51,585 nt of DNA from Pseudonocardia sp. (GTDB lineage: Bacteria; Actinomycetota; Actinomycetes; Mycobacteriales; Pseudonocardiaceae). The DNA is taken from the NCBI RefSeq assembly GCF_025965585.1, contig NZ_JAOPWR010000518.1, positions 1 through 51,585 on the forward strand, in the 5' to 3' direction. The position numbers and the translations under genes are program-made. The number at the start of each line of letters is the position of its first letter. Position 1 is the first letter of the stretch. Below the pieces are notes generated by a model. That model did no database searches, was not told the DNA's origin, and saw only the letters and a program-made list of their open reading frames with translations. Below are positions 37,247-44,834 of the stretch, in pieces.

Positions 37247-38178
37247 GACGTCACCCCGGCCCGCAGGCCCTCGAGCCACTCCTGCGCGGCCGCGAACCCG
37301 TCCGAGACGCCCAGCGGACCGGAGGGGGCCGATCGGGCGGCCGGGCGGCCGTTGCCCGCGCGGGGGTAGGAGCCCAGGAAACGGACGCGGTCGCAGCGGC
37401 GGTGCAGCGCGGCCAGCGCCTCCCCCATGGCGGGCTCGTCGACGTGGCCGAGACAGTCGAGGTGGAACCAGTACTCCGCATGCCGGCCCTTGATGGGCCG
37501 CGACTCGATGCGAGTCAGGTCGATGCCCCGCACCGCGAGCTCGGTGAGCAGGCCCAGCAGCGTGCCCGGGCGGTTCTCGGTGGTGGCCGCGATCGTGGTG
37601 CGGTCGTTGCCCGTGGGCTTCGGTGGTGGCCCCGGCCGCGAGACGAGCGCGAACCGGGTGACCGCCCCCGTGTTGTCGGCGACGTCGGAGCTCAGCACGT
37701 CGAGCCCGTGCAGCTCGGCGGCCAGCGGCGAGGCCACGGCCGCGTCGAACTCACGGCGGGCGACCTGCGCCGCCGCCTCCGACGTCGACGTCGAGAGCAG
37801 CACCTCCGCGTCCGGGAGGTTCGCGGCGATCCACCCACGGGTCTGGGCGATGCCGTGCGTGTGGGAGGCCACCGTGCGGATGTCGGAGACCCGCGTGCCC
37901 GGCCGCACCATCAGGTCGAACCGCACCGCGACGAGCGCCTCCGCGACGATGACGAGCGGGGGGTCCTCCACCAGACCGTCGAGGACGGCGGGCACCGCGC
38001 CCTCGACGGTGTTCTCGATCGGGACGCAGCCGGCGTCCACCGACCCGTCACGCACAGCGGCGAGCACCGCGGGGCTGCCGGCGCAGGGCACGAGTTCGGC
38101 GCCCTCGGCCTCGGGGAGCGAGCGGAGCGCCTGCTCGGTGAAGGTGGCGCGAGGCCCGAGGAACGCGAGACGAGGCAC
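37243..38178 (-). CDS. pheA: Prephenate dehydratase
   Basis: PheA converts prephenate to phenylpyruvate in phenylalanine synthesis. The 311-residue protein begins VPRLAFLGPRATFTEQAL, has VPIENTVEGAVPAVLDGL and the catalytic TRF in GAVTRFALVS. It ends with an ACT domain (RTTIAATTENRPGTLLGLLTEL, ESRPIKGRHAEYWFHLDCLGH) that binds phenylalanine, so feedback inhibition is expected. M. tuberculosis PheA has 321 residues. The frame is open to 38307, but TAAGGT seven bases before the GTG at 38178 and the family's N-terminus support this start. It is followed by the histidine phosphatase with a GTGA overlap. Confidence 0.94.
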   Translation of the reverse strand: MPRLAFLGPRATFTEQALRSLPEAEGAELVPCAGSPAVLAAVRDGSVDAGCVPIENTVEGAVPAVLDGLVEDPPLVIVAEALVAVRFDLMVRPGTRVSDIRTVASHTHGIAQTRGWIAANLPDAEVLLSTSTSEAAAQVARREFDAAVASPLAAELHGLDVLSSDVADNTGAVTRFALVSRPGPPPKPTGNDRTTIAATTENRPGTLLGLLTELAVRGIDLTRIESRPIKGRHAEYWFHLDCLGHVDEPAMGEALAALHRRCDRVRFLGSYPRAGNGRPAARSAPSGPLGVSDGFAAAQEWLEGLRAGVTS

Positions 38179-38185
38179 GTCCGCG

Positions 38186-38191
38186 ACCTTA
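38186..38191 (-). promoter_or_regulatory. -10 element of a probable leaderless pheA promoter
   Basis: TAAGGT on the minus strand is followed by seven bases and the GTG of pheA, fitting TANNNT with transcription from the start codon. Confidence 0.45.
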
Positions 38192-38209
38192 GGCCATGGG
38201 TCAGCCCCG

Positions 38210-39085
38210 TCAGGTGAGGAGGCCGAGGCCCGCGAGCTGGGCGGCGGGCACCGGCTCCAGGTCGACGCCGCAGTGTGACAGGAGGCCGCGCACGGCCTTG
38301 ACATCACGGTCGGCGAGCCCCTCGATCTCCGCGGCGAGAGCCGGCCCCTCGGTGCTCTCTAGCGCGGAGGTGATGTCGCCGCCGCTCAGCGCCCGCGACA
38401 CCGCGACGAGGATGTTGAGGATGCCGTGGCGGGCGGGCACGTCGGTGGAGCGCACGACGTCGCGCAGCCCGAGGACCGTGAACGGCCGCCCCTCCGCGAC
38501 GACGACGCGCACGAACTGCTCGACGTCGGACGTGGCCGGTACATCGGCGGCTCGCGGACCGCCGCAGCGCAGCTTGGGGGCGCAGCCGTGCTCGGCGACC
38601 CGCCGGACGGCCGCGAGCCAGGCCGCGGTGCCGGGCCCGTCGCCGGCCTGCGGGCGACGCGGTTCCACGACGGGGACGACGTCCTCGGGGACGAACTCCG
38701 ACACCCGCTCCAGCCACACGGCGTCAACATCGGGCGGCGCGGCCGTCTCGACGGAGCGCGGGGTGAGCAGGCTCGACCGGGAGAACACCGTGGACAGCGC
38801 CTTGGGCACCGCGCCGAGCCCGGTGTCGACGACGAGCGACACGTCGACGGGCCGGACCGGCACGGAGCGCGCGAGCTCGGTGACCACGGCGGGGAGCCGG
38901 GACACGGGGCACACGAGTCGTCCGACGAGCCCGCCGTAGCGGCCGTCGCGGGAGCTGAGGTAGCGGGCGATCACCGCGTCGAGGCCAAGGGCGATGGTGC
39001 GCGGCTGCAGCAGGCTGGTGTCGTCGACGAGCTGCGCGAACAACGGAGGAATGGCCCAGGAGTTCGTATCGGCCGCCGACGTCAC
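38210..39085 (-). CDS. Protein of unknown function, 291 residues
   Basis: I do not recognise this family. The protein is soluble, with no signal peptide or membrane helix. Visible stretches are SWAIPPLFAQLVDDTSLLQPRTIALGLDAVIARYLSSRDGR-like leader residues, VDVSLVVDTGLGAVPKALSTVF, VEPRRPQAGDGPGTAAWLAAVRRVAEHG and PKLRCGGPRAADVPATSDVEQFVRVVV. The alternation of beta-like and helical stretches would fit an alpha/beta fold, perhaps a barrel, but no catalytic motif is evident. GTG 39085 has TAGCGT eight bases upstream, so the transcript may be leaderless; the frame reads on to 40264 without sense. It is divergent from the IdeR-box gene, sharing its intergenic space. Confidence 0.75.
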   Translation of the reverse strand: MTSAADTNSWAIPPLFAQLVDDTSLLQPRTIALGLDAVIARYLSSRDGRYGGLVGRLVCPVSRLPAVVTELARSVPVRPVDVSLVVDTGLGAVPKALSTVFSRSSLLTPRSVETAAPPDVDAVWLERVSEFVPEDVVPVVEPRRPQAGDGPGTAAWLAAVRRVAEHGCAPKLRCGGPRAADVPATSDVEQFVRVVVAEGRPFTVLGLRDVVRSTDVPARHGILNILVAVSRALSGGDITSALESTEGPALAAEIEGLADRDVKAVRGLLSHCGVDLEPVPAAQLAGLGLLT

Positions 39086-39093
39086 AGTTCCAG

Positions 39094-39099
39094 ACGCTA
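39094..39099 (-). promoter_or_regulatory. -10 element ahead of the unknown gene
   Basis: TAGCGT on the minus strand lies eight bases before GTG 39085, fitting a TANNNT box with little or no leader. Confidence 0.4.
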
Positions 39100-39135
39100 A
39101 CGAATGCGGCGTCTGGACTCGGCGCCCCCCTCGAT

Positions 39136-39154
39136 ATAGCTTAGGCTTACCTAA
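39136..39154 (+). promoter_or_regulatory. IdeR/DtxR iron box
   Basis: ATAGCTTAGGCTTACCTAA matches the 19-base IdeR consensus (TTAGGTTAGGCTAACCTAA) at 16 positions. It ends just before the AAGGAGG ribosome site (39156-39162) and the GTG at 39170. Iron-loaded IdeR bound here would block expression of the DUF2470 gene, so it should be induced by iron starvation. Effect on the divergent gene is possible but unproven. Confidence 0.85.
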
Positions 39155-39169
39155 CAAGGAGGTGCCCGC

Positions 39170-39985
39170 GTGGGTTCCACACAGATCCGCCGCCCGCCCG
39201 CCCCGACCGACGCCGAGCGGGCCCGGAGCATCACCGCCCGGGGCGGCATGGCGTCCCTCGTCGGCACCGGGTGCACGCCCAGCACGCCCACCGTGCACCA
39301 CGTCTGGGCCGACGGTTCCGCGGCGGTCCTCCTGTCCGACGGCGACCCGCTGCTCGAGCGCGTCACCGCGGCAGGCGAGGCCGGCGCCGCCGCGATGCTG
39401 GAGCTCGCCGACCGTGCGCCCGTGGACCTGCGCGAGCCCGTCCGGGCGCTGCTGTGGATCACGGGGCAGCTCACGGTGCCCACAGCCGACCACGCCCGCC
39501 GGATCGCGGCCCGCATCGCCGACGTCCACCCGGATCCGGCCCTGCTCGACCTCGGCCACGGCGCCACGCTCGTGCGGCTCGTCCCCGGGTCCGTGGTGCT
39601 GTCCGACGCCGAGGGCACCGCGGCGCTGGCGCCCGTCGCTCTCGCCGCCGCGCGGCCCGACCCCTTCTGCCGCTACGAGCAGCACTGGCTCTCCCACCTC
39701 GAGGCCGCGCACCCCGAGGTGTTCGTCGCGCTGGCCCGCCACCTGCCGGATGCGCTGCGGCGGGCGTCGATCCGCCCGTTGGGCGTGGACCGGTGCGGGC
39801 TGCGGCTGCGCGTCGAGACCGATGTCCGCGACCACGACGTGCGCCTGTGCTGGGAGCAGGACGTCAGCACGGTCGACGAGCTGCGCACCCAGATGGGGCT
39901 GCTGGTGGGATGCCCGTTCCGCCGGGCCGCGCACGAGGCCGGGAAGGCGGCCGAGCGTGCGGACGGCCCTGAGGCCGTGTCCTAG
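39170..39985 (+). CDS. DUF2470 protein, HugZ-like heme/iron utilisation
   Basis: The 271-residue protein has an N-terminal split-barrel-like part (RSITARGGMASLVGTGC, VHHVWADGSAAVLLSDGDPLLERV) and a C-terminal DUF2470 region. The latter reads FCRYEQHWLSHLEAAHPEVFVALARHLPDALRRASIRPLGVDRCGLRLRV-like residues in segments. Proteins of this plan include HugZ-type heme-degrading enzymes. M. tuberculosis Rv3839, also IdeR-regulated and next to pheA's neighbourhood, is comparable. The start is GTG with a perfect AAGGAGG seven bases upstream. The IdeR box supports a role in iron acquisition; heme cleavage itself is inference. Confidence 0.82.
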   Translation: MGSTQIRRPPAPTDAERARSITARGGMASLVGTGCTPSTPTVHHVWADGSAAVLLSDGDPLLERVTAAGEAGAAAMLELADRAPVDLREPVRALLWITGQLTVPTADHARRIAARIADVHPDPALLDLGHGATLVRLVPGSVVLSDAEGTAALAPVALAAARPDPFCRYEQHWLSHLEAAHPEVFVALARHLPDALRRASIRPLGVDRCGLRLRVETDVRDHDVRLCWEQDVSTVDELRTQMGLLVGCPFRRAAHEAGKAAERADGPEAVS

Positions 39986-40305
39986 GCGGACGCGAGCGGG
40001 GAACGACGCTCCCGCACGCGGGCGGTGACCCGGCGCTCGGCGAAGAACGACGCGAACGGGATGGTGCCGGCGACGAGGATGACCAGCGCGTCGACGGGCT
40101 TCCAGCGGCAGCGCTCCGCGAGCAGCAGCGTGCACACGATGTAGATCATGTACAGGAAGCCGTGGGTGACGCCCACGATGGACACCAGCGTCGGCTGCCC
40201 GAAGAAGTACTTCAGCGGCATCGCCACGAGCACGAGGACGAGGAGTCCGATGCCCGTCACCCACGCGATGACGCGGTAGTTGCGAAGAGCGGTTTCGATC
40301 GACAC
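39982..40305 (-). CDS. DUF3817 membrane protein
   Basis: The 107-residue protein has three hydrophobic helices (VIAWVTGIGLLVLVLVAMPL, VSIVGVTHGFLYMIYIVCTLLL, ALVILVAGTIPFASFFAE). GVTHGFLYMIY and IPFASFFAERRV are DUF3817 signatures. The role is unknown. GGAG lies nine bases before the GTG at 40305. The stop overlaps the convergent DUF2470 end by four bases. It follows another small membrane protein by 19 bases, so the two are likely one unit. Confidence 0.88.
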   Translation of the reverse strand: MSIETALRNYRVIAWVTGIGLLVLVLVAMPLKYFFGQPTLVSIVGVTHGFLYMIYIVCTLLLAERCRWKPVDALVILVAGTIPFASFFAERRVTARVRERRSPLASA

Positions 40306-40324
40306 GGGAGCGTTCTCCAGGGGG

Positions 40325-40789
40325 TCAGTCGCGACTGTCGCGGGCGGCCAGCGCGGCCAGCATGCGGTTGTAGGCGGCGAGCTCGGGGTCGCCCGCGTCG
40401 TCGAGGCGCGGCACGACCGAGCGTGGCCGCGGCCCGAACGGGGACGGCTCGTCGTCCTCCGCGGAGCGCGCGGGCTCCGGGACGGCGTGGGGCTCTTCGA
40501 CGACGGGCTCGGCCTCGATGCGCTCGGCAGCGGAACCGCCGTACCACGGCACGTCGACGTCCTCACCGCGGATGCGGCGGATCTCCATGCGCAGCATCCG
40601 CCACCACATGAAGCCGAAGAAGATCGCGAACAGCGGCCACTGCAGGCCGTAGCCGACGTTGAGCGCGCTGCCCATCGCCGATCCCGCCCGACGCCACTGC
40701 CAGGCCGCGAGCAGGGCGCAGGTGACCATGGCCCCGATGGTGAGGAGATGAAACATCATCCATCGCGGGGAGAGGACCAGCTGGCGCAC
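40325..40789 (-). CDS. Small two-helix membrane protein, unknown function
   Basis: The 154-residue protein starts VRQLVLSPRWMMFHLLTIGAM. Two hydrophobic helices follow (FHLLTIGAMVTCALLAAWQW and LQWPLFAIFFGFMWW). WQWRRAGSAMGSALNVGYGLQWP between them is a conserved-looking block I have seen in actinobacterial membrane proteins next to DUF3817, but I cannot name a function. The C-terminal 75 residues are acidic and Pro-rich, ending DDAGDPELAAYNRMLAAL. GTG 40789 has TACCCT seven bases upstream; the frame extends to 40846 but would overlap the divergent CPBP gene. Confidence 0.75.
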   Translation of the reverse strand: MRQLVLSPRWMMFHLLTIGAMVTCALLAAWQWRRAGSAMGSALNVGYGLQWPLFAIFFGFMWWRMLRMEIRRIRGEDVDVPWYGGSAAERIEAEPVVEEPHAVPEPARSAEDDEPSPFGPRPRSVVPRLDDAGDPELAAYNRMLAALAARDSRD

Positions 40790-40796
40790 GTCGGCC

Positions 40797-40818
40797 AGGG
40801 TACGCCGACCGGTAGCGT
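40797..40818. promoter_or_regulatory. Back-to-back leaderless promoters of two divergent genes
   Basis: On minus, TACCCT (40797-40802) is seven bases before GTG 40789. On plus, TAGCGT (40813-40818) is six bases before GTG 40825. Only 35 bases separate the start codons, leaving no room for leaders; the -35 region of each promoter overlaps the other gene's -10. Confidence 0.55.
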
Positions 40819-40824
40819 CCAGCC

Positions 40825-41646
40825 GTGTCCCGGCCCCGCACGGCAACCCTGCGCACGTGGCTCGCGCCCGCTTCGTCCGAGCAGGGCGTGATCACCGATC
40901 CGGGTGTTCGCAGGCTCGTCGTCACGGAGATCCTGGTCGTCCTCACGGTGACGCTCGGGCTCTCCGCGCTGAGCAGCGCGCTGAGCCTGATCGAGGCCCT
41001 GCTGCAGCCCGTGCCCCTCAACCAGCAGCAGGTGGCGCTCAACGCCCCGGCCGCGCAGGTCGACCTCGTGGACCTCGCGCTGCAGCTCGCGCGCGTGCTG
41101 CAGCTCGTCGGGTGGGGGGCGCTCGCCGCGTACCTGCTGGTCCGCGCCGGGATCGCGCTGCGGCAGGTGGGGCTGGACGGCCGGCGACCGGGCCGGGACG
41201 CGCTGGGGGCCGTCGGGCTGGCCGCGCTGATCGGGATCCCCGGGCTGGGGCTGTACCTGGTGGCGCGCTCTCTCGGGGTGAGCGTGACCATCGCGCCGAC
41301 CACACTGGACGACACGTGGTGGCGCATCCCCGTGCTCGTGCTCTCGGCCGCGGCGAACGCGTGGGCCGAGGAAGTGGTGATGATCGGCTACCTGCTCACG
41401 CGGCTGCGCCAACTCGGCTGGTCGGCGAACCGCTCCGTGCTCGCCGCCGCGGTGCTGCGCGGCTGCTACCACCTCTACCAGGGGCTCGGTGGGTTCGTCG
41501 GCAACCTGGTCATGGGGTGCGTCTTCGGCCGCGTGTGGCAGCGGACGAACAGGCTATGGGCCCTGGTGGGCGCCCACACCCTGATCGACGTGGTGGCCTT
41601 CCTCGGCTACGCGGCGCTGTCGGGGAAGGTCGGCTGGCTCCCCTGA
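40825..41646 (+). CDS. CPBP-family intramembrane glutamic endopeptidase
   Basis: The 273-residue protein has about seven hydrophobic segments and the three CPBP/Abi motifs: AEEVVMIGYLLTRL with the Glu pair, LRGCYHLYQGLGGFVGN with the first His, and ALVGAHTLIDVV with the last His. Family members cleave within or near membranes; CAAX-processing is the classical role, but bacterial substrates are mostly unknown. The start is GTG 40825, preceded by TAGCGT and no ribosome site, so a leaderless mRNA is likely. It is followed by a strong hairpin shared with the convergent SDR gene. Confidence 0.85.
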   Translation: MSRPRTATLRTWLAPASSEQGVITDPGVRRLVVTEILVVLTVTLGLSALSSALSLIEALLQPVPLNQQQVALNAPAAQVDLVDLALQLARVLQLVGWGALAAYLLVRAGIALRQVGLDGRRPGRDALGAVGLAALIGIPGLGLYLVARSLGVSVTIAPTTLDDTWWRIPVLVLSAAANAWAEEVVMIGYLLTRLRQLGWSANRSVLAAAVLRGCYHLYQGLGGFVGNLVMGCVFGRVWQRTNRLWALVGAHTLIDVVAFLGYAALSGKVGWLP

Positions 41647-41654
41647 CGCCGGCC

Positions 41655-41694
41655 GTGCGCGGAGACCGCGGCCCGGCCCGTGGTCTCCGCGCAC
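41655..41694. terminator. Bidirectional intrinsic-like terminator hairpin
   Basis: GTGCGCGGAGACC (41655-41667) and GGTCTCCGCGCAC (41682-41694) pair perfectly over 13 bases around a 14-base loop. It lies between the convergent CPBP and SDR stops. No T run is present, as is common in GC-rich actinobacteria. Confidence 0.8.
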
Positions 41695-41701
41695 GAGCAG
41701 G

Positions 41702-42619
41702 TCAGTGCTCGGCCAGGATCTGGTAGCGCATCTTGGCCATCATGTTCTCCGCGCCCGCCTGGATGCCCGACGCCGAGAACAGCTCGTCGATACGGCCCGG
41801 GATGTCCTCCGGGTCCCACTTCTTCCCGCCGTTGGTCACCTCGGCAACCGACGTGAACGGCTGGAAGATCTCGATGCTGTCGCCCTGCACGCCGAATACC
41901 TTGCCGCTGATGTGCGCCGAGGCGTCCGAGCAGAGGAACGCCACGAGCGGCGCGACGTTCTCAGGGGCGAAGAAGTCGAACTCGCCGCGCTCGATCGACG
42001 CGTCGCGCTTGTCGCGAAACTCCTGAGGCATGAGGTCGAGCGTCATGCGCGTGAGCGCGGTGGGGGCGATCGCGTTGCTCGTGATGCCACCGCGCGCGCC
42101 CTCCATCGCGACGATCGTGGAGAACGCGGCGATGCCGGCCTTGGCCGCGCCGTAGTTGGTCTGGCCGAAGTTGCCCAGCAGCCCCGACGTGGACGCGGTG
42201 CTCACCACGTGGCCGGGCCGCTTGGCGTCCTTCCAGTACTGGACGGCCGCGCGCGTGGGCAGGAAGTGCCCGCGCAGGTGCACGCGGACGACCGCGTCCC
42301 AGTCGTCGTCGGAGAGCTTGGCGAGCGTCTTGTCGCGGAGGATGCCCGCGTTGTTGACCAGCGCGTCGAGCTGGCCGAACTCGGTCACCGCGGTGCTGAC
42401 CAACCCGTTCGCCACGTCGGCGTCGGCGACGTCACCGCTCGCGGCCACCGCGCGGCCACCGGCGGCGACGATCTCCTTGGCCACCGCCTCGCCCGCGTCC
42501 GGGTCGAACTCGGCCACCACCACCGCGGCACCCTGTGCCGCGCACTCCAGCGCCTCGCCGCGTCCGATGCCGCGTCCGGCCCCGGTGACGATGACGACCT
42601 TGCCGTCGAGAAGTCCCAT
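41702..42619 (-). CDS. Short-chain dehydrogenase with C-terminal extension
   Basis: The 305-residue SDR has VTGAGRGIG at residues 11-19, LVNNAGILRDKTLAKLSDDDWDAV, STASTSGLLGNFGQTNYGAAKAGIAAF with the Ser/Tyr/Lys catalytic set, and NAIAPTALTRMT. About 50 residues beyond the usual SDR end (VTNGGKKWDPEDIPGRIDELF) place it in the 3-hydroxyacyl-CoA/FabG-like group that acts in fatty-acid or steroid side-chain metabolism. The exact substrate is not shown. ATG 42619 is chosen over the longer 42649 frame because MGLLDGKVVIVTGAGRG is the normal SDR start and TATAGT lies six bases upstream. Confidence 0.88.
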   Translation of the reverse strand: MGLLDGKVVIVTGAGRGIGRGEALECAAQGAAVVVAEFDPDAGEAVAKEIVAAGGRAVAASGDVADADVANGLVSTAVTEFGQLDALVNNAGILRDKTLAKLSDDDWDAVVRVHLRGHFLPTRAAVQYWKDAKRPGHVVSTASTSGLLGNFGQTNYGAAKAGIAAFSTIVAMEGARGGITSNAIAPTALTRMTLDLMPQEFRDKRDASIERGEFDFFAPENVAPLVAFLCSDASAHISGKVFGVQGDSIEIFQPFTSVAEVTNGGKKWDPEDIPGRIDELFSASGIQAGAENMMAKMRYQILAEH

Positions 42620-42625
42620 GGCGGG

Positions 42626-42645
42626 ACTATATGACCCGCCGGTAA
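42626..42645 (-). promoter_or_regulatory. Leaderless promoter and palindrome ahead of the SDR gene
   Basis: TATAGT (42626-42631, minus) is six bases before ATG 42619. Directly upstream on minus is TTACCGGCGGGTCA (42632-42645), a near-palindrome of the TTACC-N4-GGTAA type. A similar TTAC-N5-GTAA element lies ahead of the other SDR gene at 3807-3819. Confidence 0.45.
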
Positions 42646-42686
42646 CCACGGAAGGTGGAGCCGGTCACACCCGACCGTTTCGCCGG

Positions 42687-43625
42687 TCAGCGGAGAGTGA
42701 TCTGCTTGCCGGCCAGCGCGTCCTTCGCCCGGCGCTCGGCGTCCGTCAGCGGGGCGTCTTCCGCCAGTGCCGCGTCGAGACGCTTCGCGAACGCCGCCAC
42801 CGGTTCGGTCCACTCCTTCGGGTGCAGGTCGCGGTCGAGGTCCCAGACCGGTACGAGCAGGCCGTGGGCGCGGAAGGCACCGGCGTAGCGGGTCTCCTCC
42901 CCCAAGCCGAGCTCGCCGCGGGCCTGCAGCCGCGCCAGCGCCGCCATGAGCGCGTCCTCGGGCTCGGGGCGGACCCAGCGCAGATGCGCCTTCGAGCCGG
43001 TGTCCACCCAGTACGCGGCGCGGACGCCGGGTGCCACGACGGCCTCGGTCGGCATGATCACCGCGTTGGCGCGCTCGAGCGTGGCCGTGACCTCGGCGCT
43101 CGGCTCGGAGCCGTCGGCGCTCGGCGGGATCCACCAGGCGAAGTCGCTGAACAGCGTGACGCCGAGGGCGGCGGCGGGGTCGAGGAGGTCCTGCATCCGC
43201 TCGGTGCCGTGGGTGGCAGGCGGGACGACGGGCAGCGACGTGCCCGGCTCGGCGTCACGGGCCCACGCCAGCGCGCGGGCGAGGTCTGCGGACAGATCGC
43301 CCGAACGGGTCTGCACCTGCATGCCGAGGAAGATCTCGCCGCCGTCGCGCACGAGCGCCGCGGACGCGCCGGGCAGCACCGACGCGAGCGTGACGGGGAC
43401 GCCGGGCGATTGCTTGAGCGGCAGCGGCGCCGTGGCCGACGGCAGGAACTCCCGCATCGCCACGAGGTCGCACTCGGCCGCGAGACCCTCGAACGGCCGG
43501 ATGACGATGACGTCGTCCCCCGCGCCGTGGCAGGCCTTGAAGCGCTTGCCGGAGCCGCACGGGCAGGGACGACGGGGGTTCTCGCCCGCGGGAACCGCCT
43601 CGCGGGTACGTGTCTTCTTCGCCAT
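42687..43625 (-). CDS. SEC-C motif DUF5926 protein
   Basis: The 312-residue protein begins with a basic stretch and a SEC-C zinc motif (RPCPCGSGKRFKACHG, residues 19-34) like that at the end of SecA. It continues with a DUF5926-type region: VIRPFEGLAAECDLVAMREFLPSAT, FSDFAWWIPP and YWVDTGSKAHLRWVRPEPED. DUF5926 proteins are common in actinobacteria and have no known activity; the SEC-C finger may bind a ribosomal or secretion partner. The start ATG at 43625 is preceded by a purine-poor region, with TACCGT ten bases upstream. It stands alone, convergent to nothing and divergent from a doubtful small frame. Confidence 0.87.
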   Translation of the reverse strand: MAKKTRTREAVPAGENPRRPCPCGSGKRFKACHGAGDDVIVIRPFEGLAAECDLVAMREFLPSATAPLPLKQSPGVPVTLASVLPGASAALVRDGGEIFLGMQVQTRSGDLSADLARALAWARDAEPGTSLPVVPPATHGTERMQDLLDPAAALGVTLFSDFAWWIPPSADGSEPSAEVTATLERANAVIMPTEAVVAPGVRAAYWVDTGSKAHLRWVRPEPEDALMAALARLQARGELGLGEETRYAGAFRAHGLLVPVWDLDRDLHPKEWTEPVAAFAKRLDAALAEDAPLTDAERRAKDALAGKQITLR

Positions 43626-43672
43626 GGTGCCGATGACGGTAGCGGTCCGGCCGGACGGGGCAGGATGGGACC

Positions 43673-43855
43673 GTCACGTCCCGCCGCCGGCAGGCGCCCG
43701 TCCTGATCCCCTTCGACCCCGCGGACGCCGGCTCCCCTGCCGATCCCTACCCCACGCGCGCAGCAACGCCCGCGCCGGTGACAGGACACGCGCGCCGGCC
43801 CACTGCGGCTCCTGCCGCGCCAGGCGGGGTGCCCGCACCAGGCCGGTCGGGCTAG
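43673..43855 (+). other. Possible 60-residue reading frame without a usual start codon
   Basis: From GTC at 43673 to TAG at 43853-43855 the frame has coding-like G/C-ending third positions and a sensible start (VTSRRRQAPVLIPFDPADAG), then a Pro/Ala tail. CAGGAT lies six bases before the GTC, as in leaderless promoters, so GTC may be a mutated GTG. No ATG, GTG or TTG is available early in the frame. It is either a small gene with an altered start, a decayed gene, or chance. Confidence 0.25.
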
Positions 43856-44826
43856 GAGCCCGCCACCGCCGGCTCGGCGGCGACGTCCGTCTCCCCGGAC
43901 GGGGCGGGGCCCACCCGCACCAGCACCTCCCGCCGTCCGGCGCGGGCCGGGCCCAGCAGCCGGGTCAGCCGCACCACCAGCACCGCGGTGTACCCGGCCG
44001 TGACGGCCGCGAGGAGGTCCACCAGCGCGTGCAGCACGACCCCGTCGGCGCGGGCCTGCACGCCGGAGCGCAGCGACAGCAGCAGCACCACGATGCCGAA
44101 CACCACGCCCGCCGCCCACAGCGCCCACCACACGAGCAGCAGCCGGGACGGGCGGGGGCGCTCGTCGGCGGGACGGCCGAGCGCGGCGTGCTCGATCTCG
44201 GCGAGCACCGAGCCGGGGACGGCGAGGTTGAGCCCGGGCACCGCCCAGCCGAGCACGATCGCGCGGACGCCGTGGGCAGGGCGGACACCCGCCGCGTCGG
44301 CCGCGGCGCGGGACGCGCGCACCGTCCAGAGCACGAGCCGGATCCCCGCCAGCACCGCCAGCAGCGGGGCCACGGTGCCCGCGGCGGACACCAGCGCGTC
44401 GGACATGGCGACGACGCGGGCGGAGAGTGCCTCGTCCCGGCTGTCCAGCAGCAGGACGTAGCGCCACACCTCGGCGCCCGCCGCGAGCACGGCCACCGTG
44501 GCGGCGGCCCAGAGCAGGGGCACGAGGCTGCCGAGCGTCGTCCGCGTGGCGGACAACGGGTCCGGGGCGGCGGGCAGCGGCTCCGGCGGCTCCCAGGCCT
44601 GCGCCGGGAATCCCCAGCTCGGCAGGAAGCGGTATCGCGGCGGCCCCGTGTAGGGCGCGCCGTAGCGGGGCGGCGTGACCGGCACCGTGGACGGCGGCGG
44701 CTCGGCCACCCAGCGCAACGGGGCCAGGTAGCGGCCGCAGTGCGGGCAGAACGGGCCGCCGGCGGGCACCGATCGCTGCCCGCACCGCGGACAGGTGACC
44801 GGCGACCCGGCGGCGGGGGTGGCCAC
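43852..44826 (-). CDS. Zinc-ribbon membrane protein with DUF4328
   Basis: The 324-residue protein begins with a double-Cys zinc ribbon (CPRCGQRSVPAGGPFCPHCG) and a Pro-rich cytosolic linker. Six or so hydrophobic helices follow, with IRLVLWTVRASRAAADAAG and AIVLGWAVPGLNLAVPGSVLAEIEHAA, features of DUF4328. The function is unknown. GTG 44826 follows the rhodanese stop by eight bases, so they are probably co-transcribed. Confidence 0.83.
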   Translation of the reverse strand: MATPAAGSPVTCPRCGQRSVPAGGPFCPHCGRYLAPLRWVAEPPPSTVPVTPPRYGAPYTGPPRYRFLPSWGFPAQAWEPPEPLPAAPDPLSATRTTLGSLVPLLWAAATVAVLAAGAEVWRYVLLLDSRDEALSARVVAMSDALVSAAGTVAPLLAVLAGIRLVLWTVRASRAAADAAGVRPAHGVRAIVLGWAVPGLNLAVPGSVLAEIEHAALGRPADERPRPSRLLLVWWALWAAGVVFGIVVLLLSLRSGVQARADGVVLHALVDLLAAVTAGYTAVLVVRLTRLLGPARAGRREVLVRVGPAPSGETDVAAEPAVAGS

Positions 44827-44834
44827 GGCGGCGG

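Noticed and set aside
38307..40264. 684-codon minus frame containing the unknown 291-residue protein
   Set aside because: The part beyond 39085 is antisense to the DUF2470 gene and reads as non-coding; a -10 near 39094 supports the shorter form.
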